Of a stretch of DNA of 64,000 nucleotides, positions 23,227 to 34,612 are shown one piece after another. The stretch spans positions 1 to 64,000 of the forward strand of contig CAJNDS010000454.1 of NCBI GenBank assembly GCA_905221605.1, read 5' to 3'. Numbering within the stretch: position 1 is the first letter of the stretch; each line of letters starts with the position of its first letter. Below the pieces are notes generated by a model, which saw nothing but the letters and a program-made list of their open reading frames with translations, searched no databases and had not been told where the DNA came from. Made by a program: the position numbers and the translations under genes. Origin of the DNA: Symbiodinium natans. Taxonomy: Eukaryota > Sar > Dinophyceae > Suessiales > Symbiodiniaceae.

Positions 23227-23813
23227 GCGACTGTCTTGGGTCTGGGGTCGGCGGCACTGGCGGTAGCCATTAAATCGGGCAGCGCGAGGTCCCCAAAGGA
23301 CCGAGCAAATGCGGACCTTTTAGCCCGGGTCGTCCCGGGAATAGCCTTGCTGGCCTCTGGCCTTCTGCGAAGCAGAATTAGGCCGGACGCCAGTGCCGCT
23401 TTTTTTTTCGTGGTTTTTTGCGTCGCCACGGAGGCCCCCAGAGGGCGCGCATCATGAGCATCAGCGGGTCCAGCCCGGGACCCCCAGGCGCGCATCAGGA
23501 GCATCAGCGGCTCCCGGGGCTAGGCAAAAGGGAGTTTAGGGGCCTTATAAAGTGCTTAGAAATGTTAAGGGAGTCTAGGACTCAAACGCTTAGAGATTTG
23601 AAGGGAGTTTAGGGGCCTGAAAATGCTTAGAAACTTAACGCTTAGAGATTTTAAGGGAGTTTCGGGGCCTCAACATGCTTAGAAACTGCTCGCCCCGGGC
23701 TTCTGCGTGCGCTGCCCGCCCATGGGCGCAGCCCCTTAAAATATATATATTATGCTTCGAGTACAGCAAACCGAAAAGGGAGCCCTTCCCACTGAAAGTC
23801 AAACCCGAATCAC
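22257..23813. other. No gene between C-rich block and kinase-like gene
   Basis: After the C-rich block, 23227-23813 holds degenerate repeats of the word GGGAGTTTAGGGGCCT...CTTAGAAA (23530-23690) and a short AT run at about 23740. No exon was recognised. Confidence 0.4.
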
Positions 23814-26094
23814 CGATGAGCTCATTCTGCGTTTCTCCCAAGGCGAGCGCCAACTTCGGGTCCCCGAAGCTCCCGGCCTGCAGGGTGCTTGCTTGGAATC
23901 TGGGTAAGTCTTCGGGCCTTCGGGGCTTTTGGGCTCTCTTGGGGGGTCTTTTGGGGTCTTTTGGGCTTCTGTGTGCTGAAGTGCCCGGCCTTGTAGCGGC
24001 CCGCCATCAGGCCTCCCTGCCGCACCAGCGCCTGGGACAAGGAGGAGACGGGCGGCTTCGGTTTTCCCTAAGGCTTACTTGGAGGTTCAGGGTACGTAAA
24101 AACCCATGATAAGTGTAGTTATAACCCACATAGAAGCCCCCCTAAGTACCCTAATGGGGTTATGATTGGGTTATAAGTACAGTCATAGTTGAGTTACTAA
24201 GCACCATGAACCTCCAAGTAGGGGTTTGGGTCTTGAAGGGCTGCCAGGTGGCCAGGTAGTACTCAGCGGGATCAGCCCGCAAGCACCAGTCCATGCACTT
24301 GTCGTAGGGCCCCTCGATTTCGTAGGGGCCCAACCTGGCTTAAAGAATGCTTCGGAATGTTTCGGGCCACCCTCCCTCGTGCGAGGAGCACACAGCCGGC
24401 CTGAAGTGCTTTAAGAGGCGTCGGCCTATAGGGCCGGACCTTGTCCCCTGAGGTTCCGAGCCCCAAACCCTGAACCCTAAGCCCGGGTACATGCCTCTTC
24501 TTGGGATCATCGCGGGTCTTCCCCGCAAAGTCCAAAGGCCTGGTGAGACTGGATCAAGGATTAGGGTTGAGGGTGTCAGGGCTTAGGGTTCGACACAGGT
24601 GTAGTGGATCGAGAACCCTAAGCCCTAAAAACGAAACCGAGGGATCTCGGTAGGCCCTGAAATTGGGACCCTTACGCCATAGCCGTAGTCCGCACACAGT
24701 ATGGATCCCAAGCCCAAAACCCTACACCCAAGTCCCCAAACTCTCAAACCCAATGAAACCCTGCAGGAAGGTCGAGGACTCCAGAAGCCGAGAGCGGCGC
24801 GCTGGGTCATGGAACTTCACAGCCTGCTGGCATTGAAAAGAAGCTTCCCAGCCCGAACTCTTCACAAAGTAATTGACGTGTCAAGACAAGACGTGCCCAC
24901 GAAAAGCTAGAAAATGAGGACTGTGCACTGCTGGCTCCTCAAATAGGTCTGCATGCAGACATATGCAGATAGCAGGTACCTGATCAGCGCATGCCCACCA
25001 AGGCCTCAGTGATGAGAATCCAGTTCGACGTCTCGTTGCTGATATCACCGAAGTAGAACCTGCGTGGGAGGGAGGTTGAGCCAGTCCTCATCCAAGCCCA
25101 GCACGAAGCACCAAATTCCAGACCCAAGCCAGCAAAGACACTCTGACGATAGTCAATCAAACCCGTCATTGGTTGCAGGAATCCAAGAAGCCCGACCCCT
25201 CCCTAAACCTTGACATTGAAAGCCCTCCTCAGCCCTGAAACCCTGAAACCCTGAAACACCTGCTGCGTGCCTTGGGATCTTCACCGGCAGCTTCGACTGG
25301 GCAGTGATACTCGCGGGTTGTCAGCGATTCTTTAGACGCTCATCAGGGGCCACAGGGATAGCCCCGAAAGGGACCCTCACAGGGTTATCAGGGGCCGAAA
25401 GGGAGGTCCTCGAGGGCTGGCAGAGGCAAACTTCCGAAATCCCTTCTCGGCCTCAAGAAGCCGCGAAGTGTTGAGCTCGTAGAGCTCCATGGGCTGCTTG
25501 TTGACCTTTGCCAACAAAATCTTTCCCTCGAAAGCCTTCCAAAAAATCTAGAATTTAAACCTAAAAAACAACCTGGACCTAAAACTAAAAACCCCCGGAG
25601 CCAGGTGTGCTTCCGAGCTGCAGAGCTGCTGAGGCGATCCGACATCGTCTCCTTCTTGCTGGTTTTTAGGCTCTGGGCGGCTTTGCTTCTGCTTCAGAGC
25701 TTCAAAGAGTTTGTCGAAAGAAGGCGCGGCGGAAGCTCACTCAAGATCCATCCACGGAAGGATTCATGCTGCGCCATTGCAAGCACCCTAAATAAGGTTA
25801 TAAGTATCAGAAAAGGAGTTACCCTACTTATAACCCGACTTGTAACTACCTAAGGCTGAGGGTTCCTGGAGTTGTTCTGCTGTCCGGTTTTCTTAGGTTT
25901 ATTACCAATATGGCCTTCTCCATGCCGTGCGGGATCTTTGCAAAGAGCTTGGTGTGCAGGCATTCGTCGGGAAGCTCATACTCCACCTGCAGCGTAGTTG
26001 CTTGAAGCTCGCAGGCTATCATCGGGTGTAGCCACAGGTACACACCCCCCACCTCGAAAAGGAACTTGCCGCCATTGTTCCCGGTGGTGATCCT
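23814..26094 (-). CDS. APH/EcKL-like phosphotransferase, multi-exon
   Basis: Minus-strand exons that chain in phase: 26094-26053 (TTGNNGGKFLFE), 25986-25915 (ECLHTKLFAKIPHGMEK), 25654-25622 (KETMSDRLSSS), 25505-25452 (VNKQPMELYELNTSRLLE), 25296-25271 (SKLPVKIP), 25059-25005 (FYFGDISNETSNWILITE), then 24539-24483 (LDFAGKTRDDPKKRHVP), 24334-24241 (GPYEIEGPYDKCMDWCLR), 24031-23990 (ALVRQGGLMAGRYK) and 23877-23814 (FGDPKLALALGETQNE). The glycine-rich strand, the LFxKIP lysine strand, the hinge-like ILITE strand and the HKAG-like helix (GRYK|AG) fit the aminoglycoside-phosphotransferase / ecdysteroid-kinase-like fold. The catalytic HGD part is not seen, and one exon between 25004 and 24540 is missing from my model. 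Most donors are GC; 24241 would need a CC donor. Ends are open. Confidence 0.55.
24076..24220. mobile_element. 145-bp MITE-like element, copy A (inside intron)
   Basis: The ends TACTTGGAGGTTCAGGGTAC and the complement of GCACCATGAACCTCCAAGTA match at 18 of 20 positions. The outer TA on both sides may be a target duplication. It is non-coding. It fills most of the 209-bp interval between exons 24334-24241 and 24031-23990 of the kinase-like gene. It shares a long interior (CTAAGTACCCTA, GGTTAT, TTGGGT, ATAAGT, CAGTCAT) with the copy at 48349-48492, which lies in the reverse orientation. Confidence 0.8.
25795..25843. repeat. Small hairpin, possibly decayed relative of the MITE
   Basis: AGGTTATAAGTA and TACTTATAACC are inverted repeats around a short loop. 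The GGTTATAAGTA word also occurs in the 145-bp element family. It lies in the intron between exons 25915 and 25654 of the kinase-like gene. Confidence 0.5.
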
Positions 26095-26364
26095 CTGCAC
26101 AACAGGGGGTCCAGATTTGCAATCATGTTATTAGTTGAGGGCCCAGGGCAGCAGAGGTCAGGGTTCCCGGTGGGCCTAAACAAGTCTTCTCCAGATAAAC
26201 CCATGGCCCAACGGGGGCGAGATGGGTGCGGCTGTCCTGAACTTCTTGTCGGGAATGACCTGTGCAGAAACCCTCCAAACCCCCCCTCCCCTTGGAGGTT
26301 GGGAGGCTGAGTGCACGTGACCCTCTCCCCATGTCTTGAGGTAGACCGAGATGCCTTAAATCCT

Positions 26365-26405
26365 AAACCCAAATAAACCCAAATAAACCCAAATAAACCC
26401 AAATT
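26365..26405. repeat. 10-bp tandem repeat AAACCCAAAT x4
   Basis: Four perfect tandem copies, probably a slippage product of CCCTAAA-like sequence. Confidence 0.9.
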
Positions 26406-26917
26406 AATCCCCCCAGGCTTACATGTCACACCCACCTGCGGGGCTATAGGGCTCAGGGACACTTGTGGTACTATAGTCGGACTGAGCCCGGGAGACATGC
26501 GCGAGTGAGTGCGGGGCCTTTGTCACCCGGTTCTCCTGTGGCAGAGTGCCCGCAGCATGCATCGCCTGGCAGGGAAGGGTTTCTTCGGGATTCAGGGCTT
26601 AGGGTTCAGGTGGAGCCAAAGCCCCCACATAGTCCAAACCTGAACTTGCTTAGAAAGCCGGTCTAAGTCGTGAGTCTGGGACTAGGCAGGGGGCCTTGGT
26701 CAGCCACTCCGCCCCCCAATCCTCGCTGTGGAGCATGTCTTCAGTCCTGACGAGGCACTTGTGGAGTTCGAGTTCTTGTTTTAAGTCTTCTAAGGGTTTA
26801 TCTAGCACCTTGCAAGGGTTCAATAATCAGGGTGGGGGCTTGGGGTTGGGGGATACGGGTGCAGGGCAACCTTAACTCCCAATGACCCGCGCTCCCTCCG
26901 CTTGATATTCCCTGGCC

Positions 26918-27834
26918 CTACCCGGTCCAGGGGAAGGTGATGCCGTAGAGCATGCCCTTGCGGGTCTTGGTGTGACCCTCAGTGACCGTCTCATTGGTGA
27001 TGGTCTTCCAAGCGGGAACCTCAAGTTTCTGCACGGCAAGGCCAATGCCAGTGCCCCACTTTCGTTGAAGTTACCTACCAAAGTAGTAGCTGCAGCTTCA
27101 TTCTAGCACAGGGGGGGGGGGGTTAGGGCTTAGGGCGGAGGGTGTGATCGCCGTCGACCCGAAAACCCAAACTCGCCCGGCACCTTCCTCTTGAGCTCTT
27201 TCTTACACCTGCGCAGCAGATCACAAGCCCAATGTGACGGCAGGGCGAAGCCTTCTGAGTATGTTTAGTATGCAGGGCTCTGCCAAATTGCACAGCCGAA
27301 CCCTTTCAAACAACCGGCAGCTCTGCACAGTTGTTTAGGAAAAGAACAGACTCACAAAAAACCGCCGAGAAACTGCACTCCTATTTTGGCTGCACCTACC
27401 ATTCTGACATCTCGAGTCTGCCCGAGCCTTTGCTGGATGCGCCAGTCCGCCTCCGAAACGCCCTCCGGGCGCTCCTCTTCCACCACGGCAACCCTCAAGG
27501 CTCTGGAGGTCTTGAAGATTCAGGGGATTCGAGTCCAAGGCTTCGGATTGCAGGTCGTGTGGTTTTTGGAGCAGCTTCGATTCACGCAGAGCTCACAAGC
27601 CTGCGGGCTTTGTGGGAACTCTGGAAGGCAATGAACTTCCAGGATCCAGGGTCTCTACAGTAGGGAGCAAGAGGCCTAGAGGGCCTAGAGGCCTACAGTG
27701 CAGAACACTTTCAAGGACCCGTTGCGCTGGGGACCTTGTTTGGGAGGTCTTGGGCTTGGAGACAATTCAGTGCACCATAGAACCCGAGGCCGCAGCGGGC
27801 CGCCGTTGAGCTTCTCCCAGGACACAGCAGGATC
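26918..27834 (-). CDS. Unknown protein, 3' part of gene (six exons)
   Basis: Minus exons that chain in phase: 27834-27791 (DPAVSWEKLNGGPL), 27502-27400 (VAVVEEERPEGVSEADWRI, LGQTRDVRM), 27322-27252 (LFERVRLCNLAEPCILNIL), 27208-27184 (CKKELKRK), 27102-27079 (NEAAATTL) and 27028-26918 (LEVPAWKTITNETVTEG, KGMLYGITFPWTG, TAG stop). Donors are GC, GT, GC, GT and GT, and each acceptor is AG. Phases 2+1, 0, 2+1, 0 and 0 all agree, and it is the agreement of five successive joins that supports the model. The family is not recognised. The stop lies about 820 bp upstream of the first seen exon of the kinase-like gene on the same strand, so the two are tandem neighbours. The middle 24- and 25-bp microexons are the least certain. 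Confidence 0.5.
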
Positions 27835-28453
27835 CTGGTGGAGGTTTGGGGGTTTTGGCAACTTGGGGGCATTTGGGGGGTTTAGGGCACAATAGCTTCG
27901 GTGGGCTTCACGCTCCGCACGCGGGGCTGCGATGGCTGCGGGGCTCTGATTTAAGACGTTGGGGCTTTGGGCTTCAGAGCCCTGGTCGGTGTGGTTTGGC
28001 TGGGGGCCCTAAGTAGGACCACCATGTCAGTTCCTGGCCAAGATGCAACGACCCTCCCTGAACTCCAAACCCTCCCCGGCTACCCCAAACCCTTCCCATC
28101 TACCCGTCCCACAAGCAGCCTCAAACGGTTCCCACGGAAGCAGGCCCATGGCAGGGAAGCAGAGGAACGAGAGGATGCAGAGGTTTCCCACTTTTGTGAA
28201 GAATCGCCCGGCGCCTACATCCTACATCCTCTACGGTTTAGTGTATCTACTTTGTATGTTCTACTTGTCATGCAAGTGTTCTTTTACACGCGCTATATAC
28301 GCGGCGCGTGGATTCTTCTGCATATGGCTGCTTGAGGACGCCTTGGGTCAGGGATGAGGGATGAGGGTTGAAGCCTTGCAAATTGCGGCGGGAGCTCCGG
28401 CGACTGATGATTCTGGCGACAAACACGCATTCTCCATGTCGACGGGTCAGGTT
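27835..28453. other. No firmly supported gene
   Basis: Two competing plus frames at about 28190-28357 both predict a hydrophobic helix before a stop. Neither could be chained. Confidence 0.3.
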
Positions 28454-28603
28454 TCATGAATCAGGCTTCGGGTCATGGACTGGGGATGCAGAAATCTCGC
28501 TTTCATCTGAATGTGCCCCCCTGACTTGGCCCAAGGCCTCCGCGCGCAACTGCAACTGGTGCATCTGCCCCTGTGCATGGAGCCAATCTCTCGCACCATG
28601 AAG
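28454..28603 (-). CDS. C-terminal exon, unknown protein
   Basis: The minus frame reads DWLHAQGQMHQLQLRAEAL and HSDESEISASPVHDP to a TGA at 28454-28456. It is an acidic, helix-rich tail. The upstream limit is uncertain because the frame stays open to about 28650. It is too short to stand alone, so it is probably the last exon of a minus-strand gene. Confidence 0.4.
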   Translation of the reverse strand, partial: LHGARDWLHAQGQMHQLQLRAEALGQVRGAHSDESEISASPVHDPKPDS

Positions 28604-29292
28604 ATTTAAGACGTGAGCTTTGGGTTCAGAGCTTCTAGCACCACAGAGATGGCGACTTTAGCATGAACTTAAGGCCACGAATGGGGCGGGGCTGCCAGAA
28701 TCAACAGCGAGATGCAAGGAAGCACCATGAGCCACCCAAGTAGGATCGATCTGAGTGAAGCAATGTGCTTCTATGGGCACAGGGGCCTTCGAATATCGAC
28801 AAAAGAAACAGAAGTTGAGCTGTGGCAGCTTGCAAGACGCCCACCTCCTGCCATATCGGCTGGGTCGGCTATCTCTGCAGCCTCCGACAACGCAGAGAGG
28901 CTCCCATCTACCGATTTGAGCTTTCGAGGTGTTGCAAATGCCGTGGTGAATCCAAGAGTTACTTAGCAAAGCACCAAGCTTCTGCTGAATCCCTAGTCAC
29001 TACATTTCAGTCGACTCTCTGGTTGGTTTCTGGCACACCCTGGTTCCCGTCTCAGCAACAAGGGCTCGGAATTGGACTGCGACGTCCTAACTGTCGCGGC
29101 CAGCAACCCACCTGTTTCGGCGCTGGTGGCACCAGGCTGTCTATCGACAGTGGTGGCGGCCGCAGGGCACCTCCGCGGGGAGAGTTCCGAAGACTGTGGG
29201 CTGTAAGGGTGCAAACCGGCCGGTCAGGTATGCTTTACAGGTCCGGTGCACTAAGCACTCGGGCTTTTCTCAAACGTAACAGCCCTGCCGGT

Positions 29293-29351
29293 TCATAACA
29301 CCCAACAAAGATCCACATCTTCCGCAACATGATCGTGCATCACAGCCGCAC
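29293..29351 (-). CDS. C-terminal exon, unknown protein
   Basis: After GTGTCAG the minus frame reads AAVMHDHVAEDVDLCWVL and a TGA (2 + 57 bases). It is short but protein-like. No upstream exon is assigned. Confidence 0.3.
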
Positions 29352-29787
29352 CTGACACGTTGGGGCGAAACAAGCCCCAAAACAAAAGGAAACACTCGAT
29401 TGCAATCCCCGAATTTCCCCGCGAAACCTTTGCAAGTGCAGAAGGGTTTTGGCTCTCCATCTTTGCCACGCGGGTGCCTACGCCCATGGGGGCGCGAACT
29501 TGCTTCGAGCCCGCTTGAGCCGCCTCACAACTGAAGCTTTGGGGGCCTTGACACTTAAGTATCCCTTTGGGGCGGGTTCCTATGAAAACACGGGGCCGTG
29601 TATTTAGAAGACTAAAAATGCAGTATGCTAGATGGGGCTCGAAACTGCCAGAACAGCAAAAATCGGGGGCACATTGGACTCCAACCACGCAATAGCCCCC
29701 CATGCGTCCTAGTTATACCAACAACAAACGCGCCGAAAATCATTCGCATACCTACAAGTGTGTGGAGTGGATTCTTGTTCGCCACCC

Positions 29788-29860
29788 TAACCCTAACCCC
29801 CCCAAACCCCAAACCCCAAACCCCAAACCCTAAACCCTAAACCCTGAACCCTAACCCCCC
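29788..29860. repeat. Short degenerate CCCTAAA array
   Basis: CCCTAACC, CCCCAAA and CCCTAAA units in tandem. Confidence 0.85.
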
Positions 29861-30822
29861 CCTCCCGACCCCCGAAACCCTGTAACCCTTGCCTGGTGCA
29901 GCGCCTTCGCGGGCCGCAAGGCCGACGTCACAAGCCGCCCTCAGAACCAGACAACTTGGAGGTTCAAGGCGGTTTCGGGTTTACCATGCTCGCGCGGATG
30001 CGCTGGGCCGGGCCGAGGCGGGTCGCGTAGCGTTAAAATCACCCTTTAGTGAGAGACACATGGACTTCCAGGGATGGAATTGTGCAGGGCAGTGGGTTCA
30101 GAGCTTGGGGGGCTGCAGGGTTTCGAGTCTCAGGGACTGATGGGTCTAGAAGCCAGATCTAATCGTCGTAGTCGTCCACATCATCTCTTTGGCCCTGGGA
30201 GAGACAGAGCGATAGAAAGAGACAGAGAGAGAGGCAGAGGGAGCGCAACTATTAAACTTACGCGCCCACCTCAAACCTTGATTGGAAATCGCCTGCAAAT
30301 ACCATACTTCTGTGGAGATCCTTGTATCTCAGAGTGCCGACATGGCCCTGAATGCACCCGTAAACGCAAGAGCCCCTGAATCCCGAACCGAAAGAGAAAT
30401 CCCAGGAGGCCCAAACCCAAAATCAGAACCGACCGGCTCGGTTTCCAGCGCTCGGGGCTCGCCGTGACTTCGGAGCCTGACAGGTCTTTAGGTTCAGGGC
30501 GCTTTAAAGCACTAGAAGCTTTTACTATGAAGTTGCAGGGTAGGGCTTCGGGTTTAAGCATAGGGCATCTTAAAGTTTCAGGGGTTAGGGTTTGCAGTTT
30601 GCGCATGCCGGTTCAGGATGTGGGCTCTGAGTGGCAGAGTTATTACGGATATCAGGGCTTTCGGGACATCCGATTGGGGCGTACAAGAGTTTGAAGGAGT
30701 TTGGCAGTTCTCTTGCTACGGTCCCTCTGTGTATACTCTCAATGTAAAGTGCCACAATAAAATAAAAACAAACTGTAATTCAAGAGCTCCCTCATTTTAA
30801 TTTGGTTTTAGATTTCTTTTGA

Positions 30823-31194
30823 GTGCATAAGCTCGAGCTGAACGGGAGTTTTGCACTAAGTCTGTCAGGAAGTTTAGGGTTTAGGGCTTTGGGGCTTCTA
30901 GAATCTGCGACCCTGCACCTGGCTACCGTGAAGGATCAAACATTGATAAGGACCAAGCAGGAACAATCTTCGCCATATCTGGGTTGGGAGCTGCGCTCGC
31001 GCCACAGCCGCATGCAATTGTTTGACTCAGCAAGCGTAGCCCACCCTACGCTTGAAGCCATGAACCGCCAGAGTCTCGTGGTTTTCTTGGCCGGAAAATT
31101 GTGCCTCGCCACACATGTCCTTTCCCCGGAGTCTCGTGCAGCTCAGAGTTCAGGCATAACTTCCCTTTGTAGGTTTCTGGGTCCATGTGTGTAG
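30823..31194 (+). CDS. Candidate coding segment, unknown
   Basis: The plus frame reads YLGWELRSRHSRMQLFDSAS and EAMNRQSLVVFLAGKLCLAT to a stop at 31192-31194. It is more protein-like than the other frames. An acceptor-like CCAAGCAG|GAACAATC at about 30960 could start the real exon. No homology is recognised. Confidence 0.3.
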   Translation: MHKLELNGSFALSLSGSLGFRALGLLESATLHLATVKDQTLIRTKQEQSSPYLGWELRSRHSRMQLFDSASVAHPTLEAMNRQSLVVFLAGKLCLATHVLSPESRAAQSSGITSLCRFLGPCV

Positions 31195-32334
31195 GATTTC
31201 TGCTTCAGACTGCTGGCTCGGGTGTCACATTCAGGGATGAGGACGGAAGGCTCATCGTCTACAGTGCCGGGTCGAGCCAGACACTTTCACGAGAGCATGT
31301 AAGCGTTAATCGAGCATGTAATCACCAATCCTCTTGAGATATGTTCTTTTCCTTCTTCCTTTCCTCCCTTCCATCCTTCTTACCTTCCCTTCTTCTTGCC
31401 TTCGCTTCTTGTATCCCTACCCACATGCCAATTCAAGTGCTGCGTTATTCCGTGCTATTCCTACGTCCAGCCCTAAGCCACCTCAGCCCTGAACGATCGC
31501 CAACCCTGAGCCGGCCTATGCCACCTGACGCACCCCCGCCGGACTGCCGTGGTGCCGACGGGGCCTCTGCAGGGGTTGGGGGTGTGGAGTTGAGGCCTTT
31601 GGCACTTAGGCTTCAGGCTCTAGGCTGCTACGTGGGCCACAAAAAACTGCACAGGTCATACCTGGAGTGCGGATGAAGGGATGTTGCGGGTGCCTGCGTC
31701 GACCTGAGAACCCATGGCATCTCGAAGATCACGAAACCTCCCAGACCTCTTGGCCAGAGTCCCATAACACAAGTTTTCTCGTGAGCGGCCCATGTAGGCC
31801 TCGGTCGTCCCAGACGAAGGGATCACAACCTGTCAAGGCCCGCCCTCCGGCCCACAAAACTCTGAAGATCTGAAACCGCAGTTCCTTAGTTCACTGTGGG
31901 TCGACTCGGTCGAAGTCGGGCGTTTTGTTTCGTTGCTGAGGGAACGGGCAGGGTTTGGGGCTGAGGCTTGGGGATTTCGGCGCTCAACATGACCCCTTCC
32001 TGGAGTAGGTCCTGCCTTAGTCGAGCTAAGGGTTTCAGGGGTTTGTGGATGCAGGGTCTCCAATGCCAAAGGAAGCAGCGTTGGAAGCACTTAGGCAGCC
32101 TCTCCTGGGGCGATGAAAAGCAGCCAAAACGAGCCAAAGACTTCCCTAAACCCCGAACGCCTGCTGCAAACGAAGTGAACCTAAACCGTCCGCACCTTGC
32201 GCTTTGGCGCCAGTTCCGCATCGAGACGGTCGGCTAAGATGGGCGCTTCCTGCACCACAGGCCTTGGAGTTCGGGCGTATGGTCTACTAGGGTTTGGGGT
32301 GACCTGCAGTTAGAGATGAAAGCTTAAGGGTGTG

Positions 32335-32354
32335 GGGGGGGGGGGGGGGGGGGG
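32335..32354. repeat. Poly-G tract (20 G)
   Basis: Uninterrupted G run. Confidence 0.95.
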
Positions 32355-32704
32355 AGTGTTTCATTCTGCATGCCTCTGGACACAGGGGAGTTTGCAGGAA
32401 TTTTATGAAACCTCGAGCGCAAGCTGGCTTCTTCCACTGGTAGGATCCGCGCCGCGGTTTGGTTTCTTGGCTTTATATGGCTTGTCTCTTGCTGAATTCA
32501 CCCTTGTCAGGGTTGCGGTTGGCAGGGTTGCCGTTGTCACGTGCTTCGTCCACCTCAGGCCCTGAAGCAAAAAGACTCAGCCTAAACCCAGCAACCCAAC
32601 AAAAGTTTTTAGAAGCAAGCCCTCGAAACCTTAAAGAGCTCTACCACCACGCTGGCTAGCCGCGGCTAGCCAAAGAACTCCAGGCCCTAAACCCCAAGCC
32701 CCTA

Positions 32705-32855
32705 CTTGGAGGTTCAGGGTATTTCATAGCCGGCAATTCATAGCCAAAGCGTAACTGCAGGTATCACCCAATTATGAGGGCTACCGAATCCTGTGATGTG
32801 GTGATACTTGGGTCAACAGCACGATTACAGCTTGTAGCCAACCATCAACCTCCAA
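32705..32855. mobile_element. MITE-like element, copy B
   Basis: The ends CTTGGAGGTTCAGGGT and the complement of ACCATCAACCTCCAA match with about two differences, the same termini as copies A and C. The interior is diverged, with TCATAGCC and TTCATAGCC words. No flanking exons were identified, so an intronic position is not shown. Confidence 0.65.
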
Positions 32856-33573
32856 ACCCGACTCCCCTACAACACGCCGAGCCACACTTTGCCCCCCTTG
32901 CCACGGTGAGAGCCGCTCCCTTCCAGCACGGGGGGACGCGGGAGGGGTTCGGAGGGTCAGGGCTCAGGGCTTAGGAGTCGGGACTTGTTCGGGGGTGCAG
33001 GGCTTTTTGCTGCTGCGGACAGCCATCAAGCGATAGACCCTGAACCCTGAAACCTTGGAACCCCCTAGGCCCTCCCCTAAAAACCCCAACCCCCAGTCCC
33101 TAAACCTTGAAACCCCAAAAACTACCCCAAGCAAGATGTCGGGTTCGCGGCATCGGCGAAGGATCGCCCCCGACAGCCGGACCTCAAGGGGGGCACGCAA
33201 GAAGGTTTGGGGCTGCGGGGCTTCAGGGTTCAAAAGGGGCTTGGGTTTCGTAGAGCGTGTAGGGTTTGGAGTTTTTGGGTTCAGGGCTCAGATGGGCTCA
33301 GCGCCCCTTGAAGTACTCTCAGGGTCTTGTTGGGGGGCATGAGAGTTGAGGGGCATCTAAGCCCCACAAAGACACAAAGCAAAGAACCTGCAAAGACTCC
33401 AAGCCCAAACCGCAAAACCCTGAAACCATAGAACCCCTGGGCGCCACGGCTGCCCATGGACGCATTGAAGGGCCCACGGCACAGCGGCTCCGAGCCGAAC
33501 GTCCACGCCGGAAACTTCTAGACAAGGGGGACTTGGTAGGGTTTAGGGCTCAGGGCTTCAAAGCGGGGTAGGG

Positions 33574-33635
33574 AATGAGGGAATGAGGTGCCTTTTATAA
33601 TCTAAAGGGTATTTAGAACCCTAATCATTCCCTGC
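33574..33635. repeat. Small inverted-repeat element
   Basis: The sequence is bounded by GGGAATGA and TCATTCCC, with an inner CTAAAGGGTATTTAG palindrome. It could be a miniature element or simply a hairpin. Confidence 0.4.
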
Positions 33636-34381
33636 TCAGAACCAGGGGGTGGTGTCTTGAAGCATAAAAGCACCTCAGGCACACTGCGGTGTTTTTTTTC
33701 GTTCAGGCCGTGCCAATGCCAGCACACAGCTGGCGACAGCTTGGAACAATTCCAGGTGCCCTGCTCCACTCCAAACCAAAAACATGGATATCAAACAGAC
33801 AAACAGGCACCTCAACCACAATCCCTAAAGCATTCATTCTCATATTGAGTAGTTCGTACGGCCTACGCCTTAAATGAGAGGAACCCTTCCTAACCAAGAA
33901 TTGTAGGAACGTTTAGCAGGAACACAGGGGTACTCAGGCCCCCCTGGAAATCGCTGGCTCTGGAATGGAAATGGGCGGCCCAGACCAGGAGGTGAAGCGG
34001 CAAACGGATGGCATTCTGAAATGGAGGAATTTAAGCCTCTGAAAGGGTAGAACCCTTGAAGGTCCTGTGGGGTTTATAGGGCTTTCAGGACTCAGATTCG
34101 GATGCGAAGTCATGTGCAGATGCCACGCACTTTCCGGAGATTTCAGTAAAGCGATTCGTCTCCACGCCTTGCCACCGTCAGGCCGCTTGTCCTCCTGGCA
34201 ATCAGCTCGAGAACCCAAAGCGAGAACCATCGCAACCTTGAAGCCCAACATCCAGAGACAACAAAACTTCGCCCTGCGCTGGGTTGCAAACCGTGCCTTC
34301 AAGCCCCAAGGAGCAAAAACGAACCCCGGACCCTAAGAATCACCGTCATTTGAACCCTCAACCCGTCTTATCACTGTGCAG

Positions 34382-34442
34382 GAAAGCAGCGAGGTCATCT
34401 TCCTCCTGAAGTTCGCGTCCATCGTCTTCTTCACGATCACTG
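34382..34442 (+). CDS. Membrane-helix exon (plus strand)
   Basis: Acceptor CACTGTGCAG, then 20 codons reading SSEVIFLLKFASIVFFTIT and the donor ACTG|GTATGCC. It is one of the few good plus-strand exons and encodes a likely transmembrane helix. It ends with one base over, which fits the start phase of the plus-strand exon at 35373, so the two may belong to one membrane protein with other exons between. Confidence 0.45.
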
Positions 34443-34544
34443 GTATGCCTAGGGCTGTGTCTGCGCTCAAGCAGGGAGGTGCGGAACAGAGGGTGAATAA
34501 TTCAGGCAAGATGCGCGTGTTGGGAGGCATGCCGCAATTCCTGG

Positions 34545-34612
34545 GTTTAGGGTTTGGAGTTTAGGGTTTAGGGATGAGGCATTAGGGTTTTGAGTTTAGG
34601 GTTTCGAGTTGC
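34545..34612. repeat. Short degenerate TTTAGGG array
   Basis: GGGTTTAGGGTTTGGAGTTTAGGG-type units. Confidence 0.8.

Larger units (their letters stand above)
29352..34381. other. Sparse region with weak candidates only
   Basis: Telomere-like words at 29788-29860, purine-rich GAGAGACAGA at about 30195-30245, a pyrimidine-rich stretch at 31340-31400, a poly-G tract and one MITE copy. The only coding candidate that I list is 30823-31194 on the plus strand. Confidence 0.35.

Noticed and set aside
22502..23257. Gly- or Pro-rich frames in the C-rich block
   Set aside because: They follow from the low-complexity sequence and occur in all frames.
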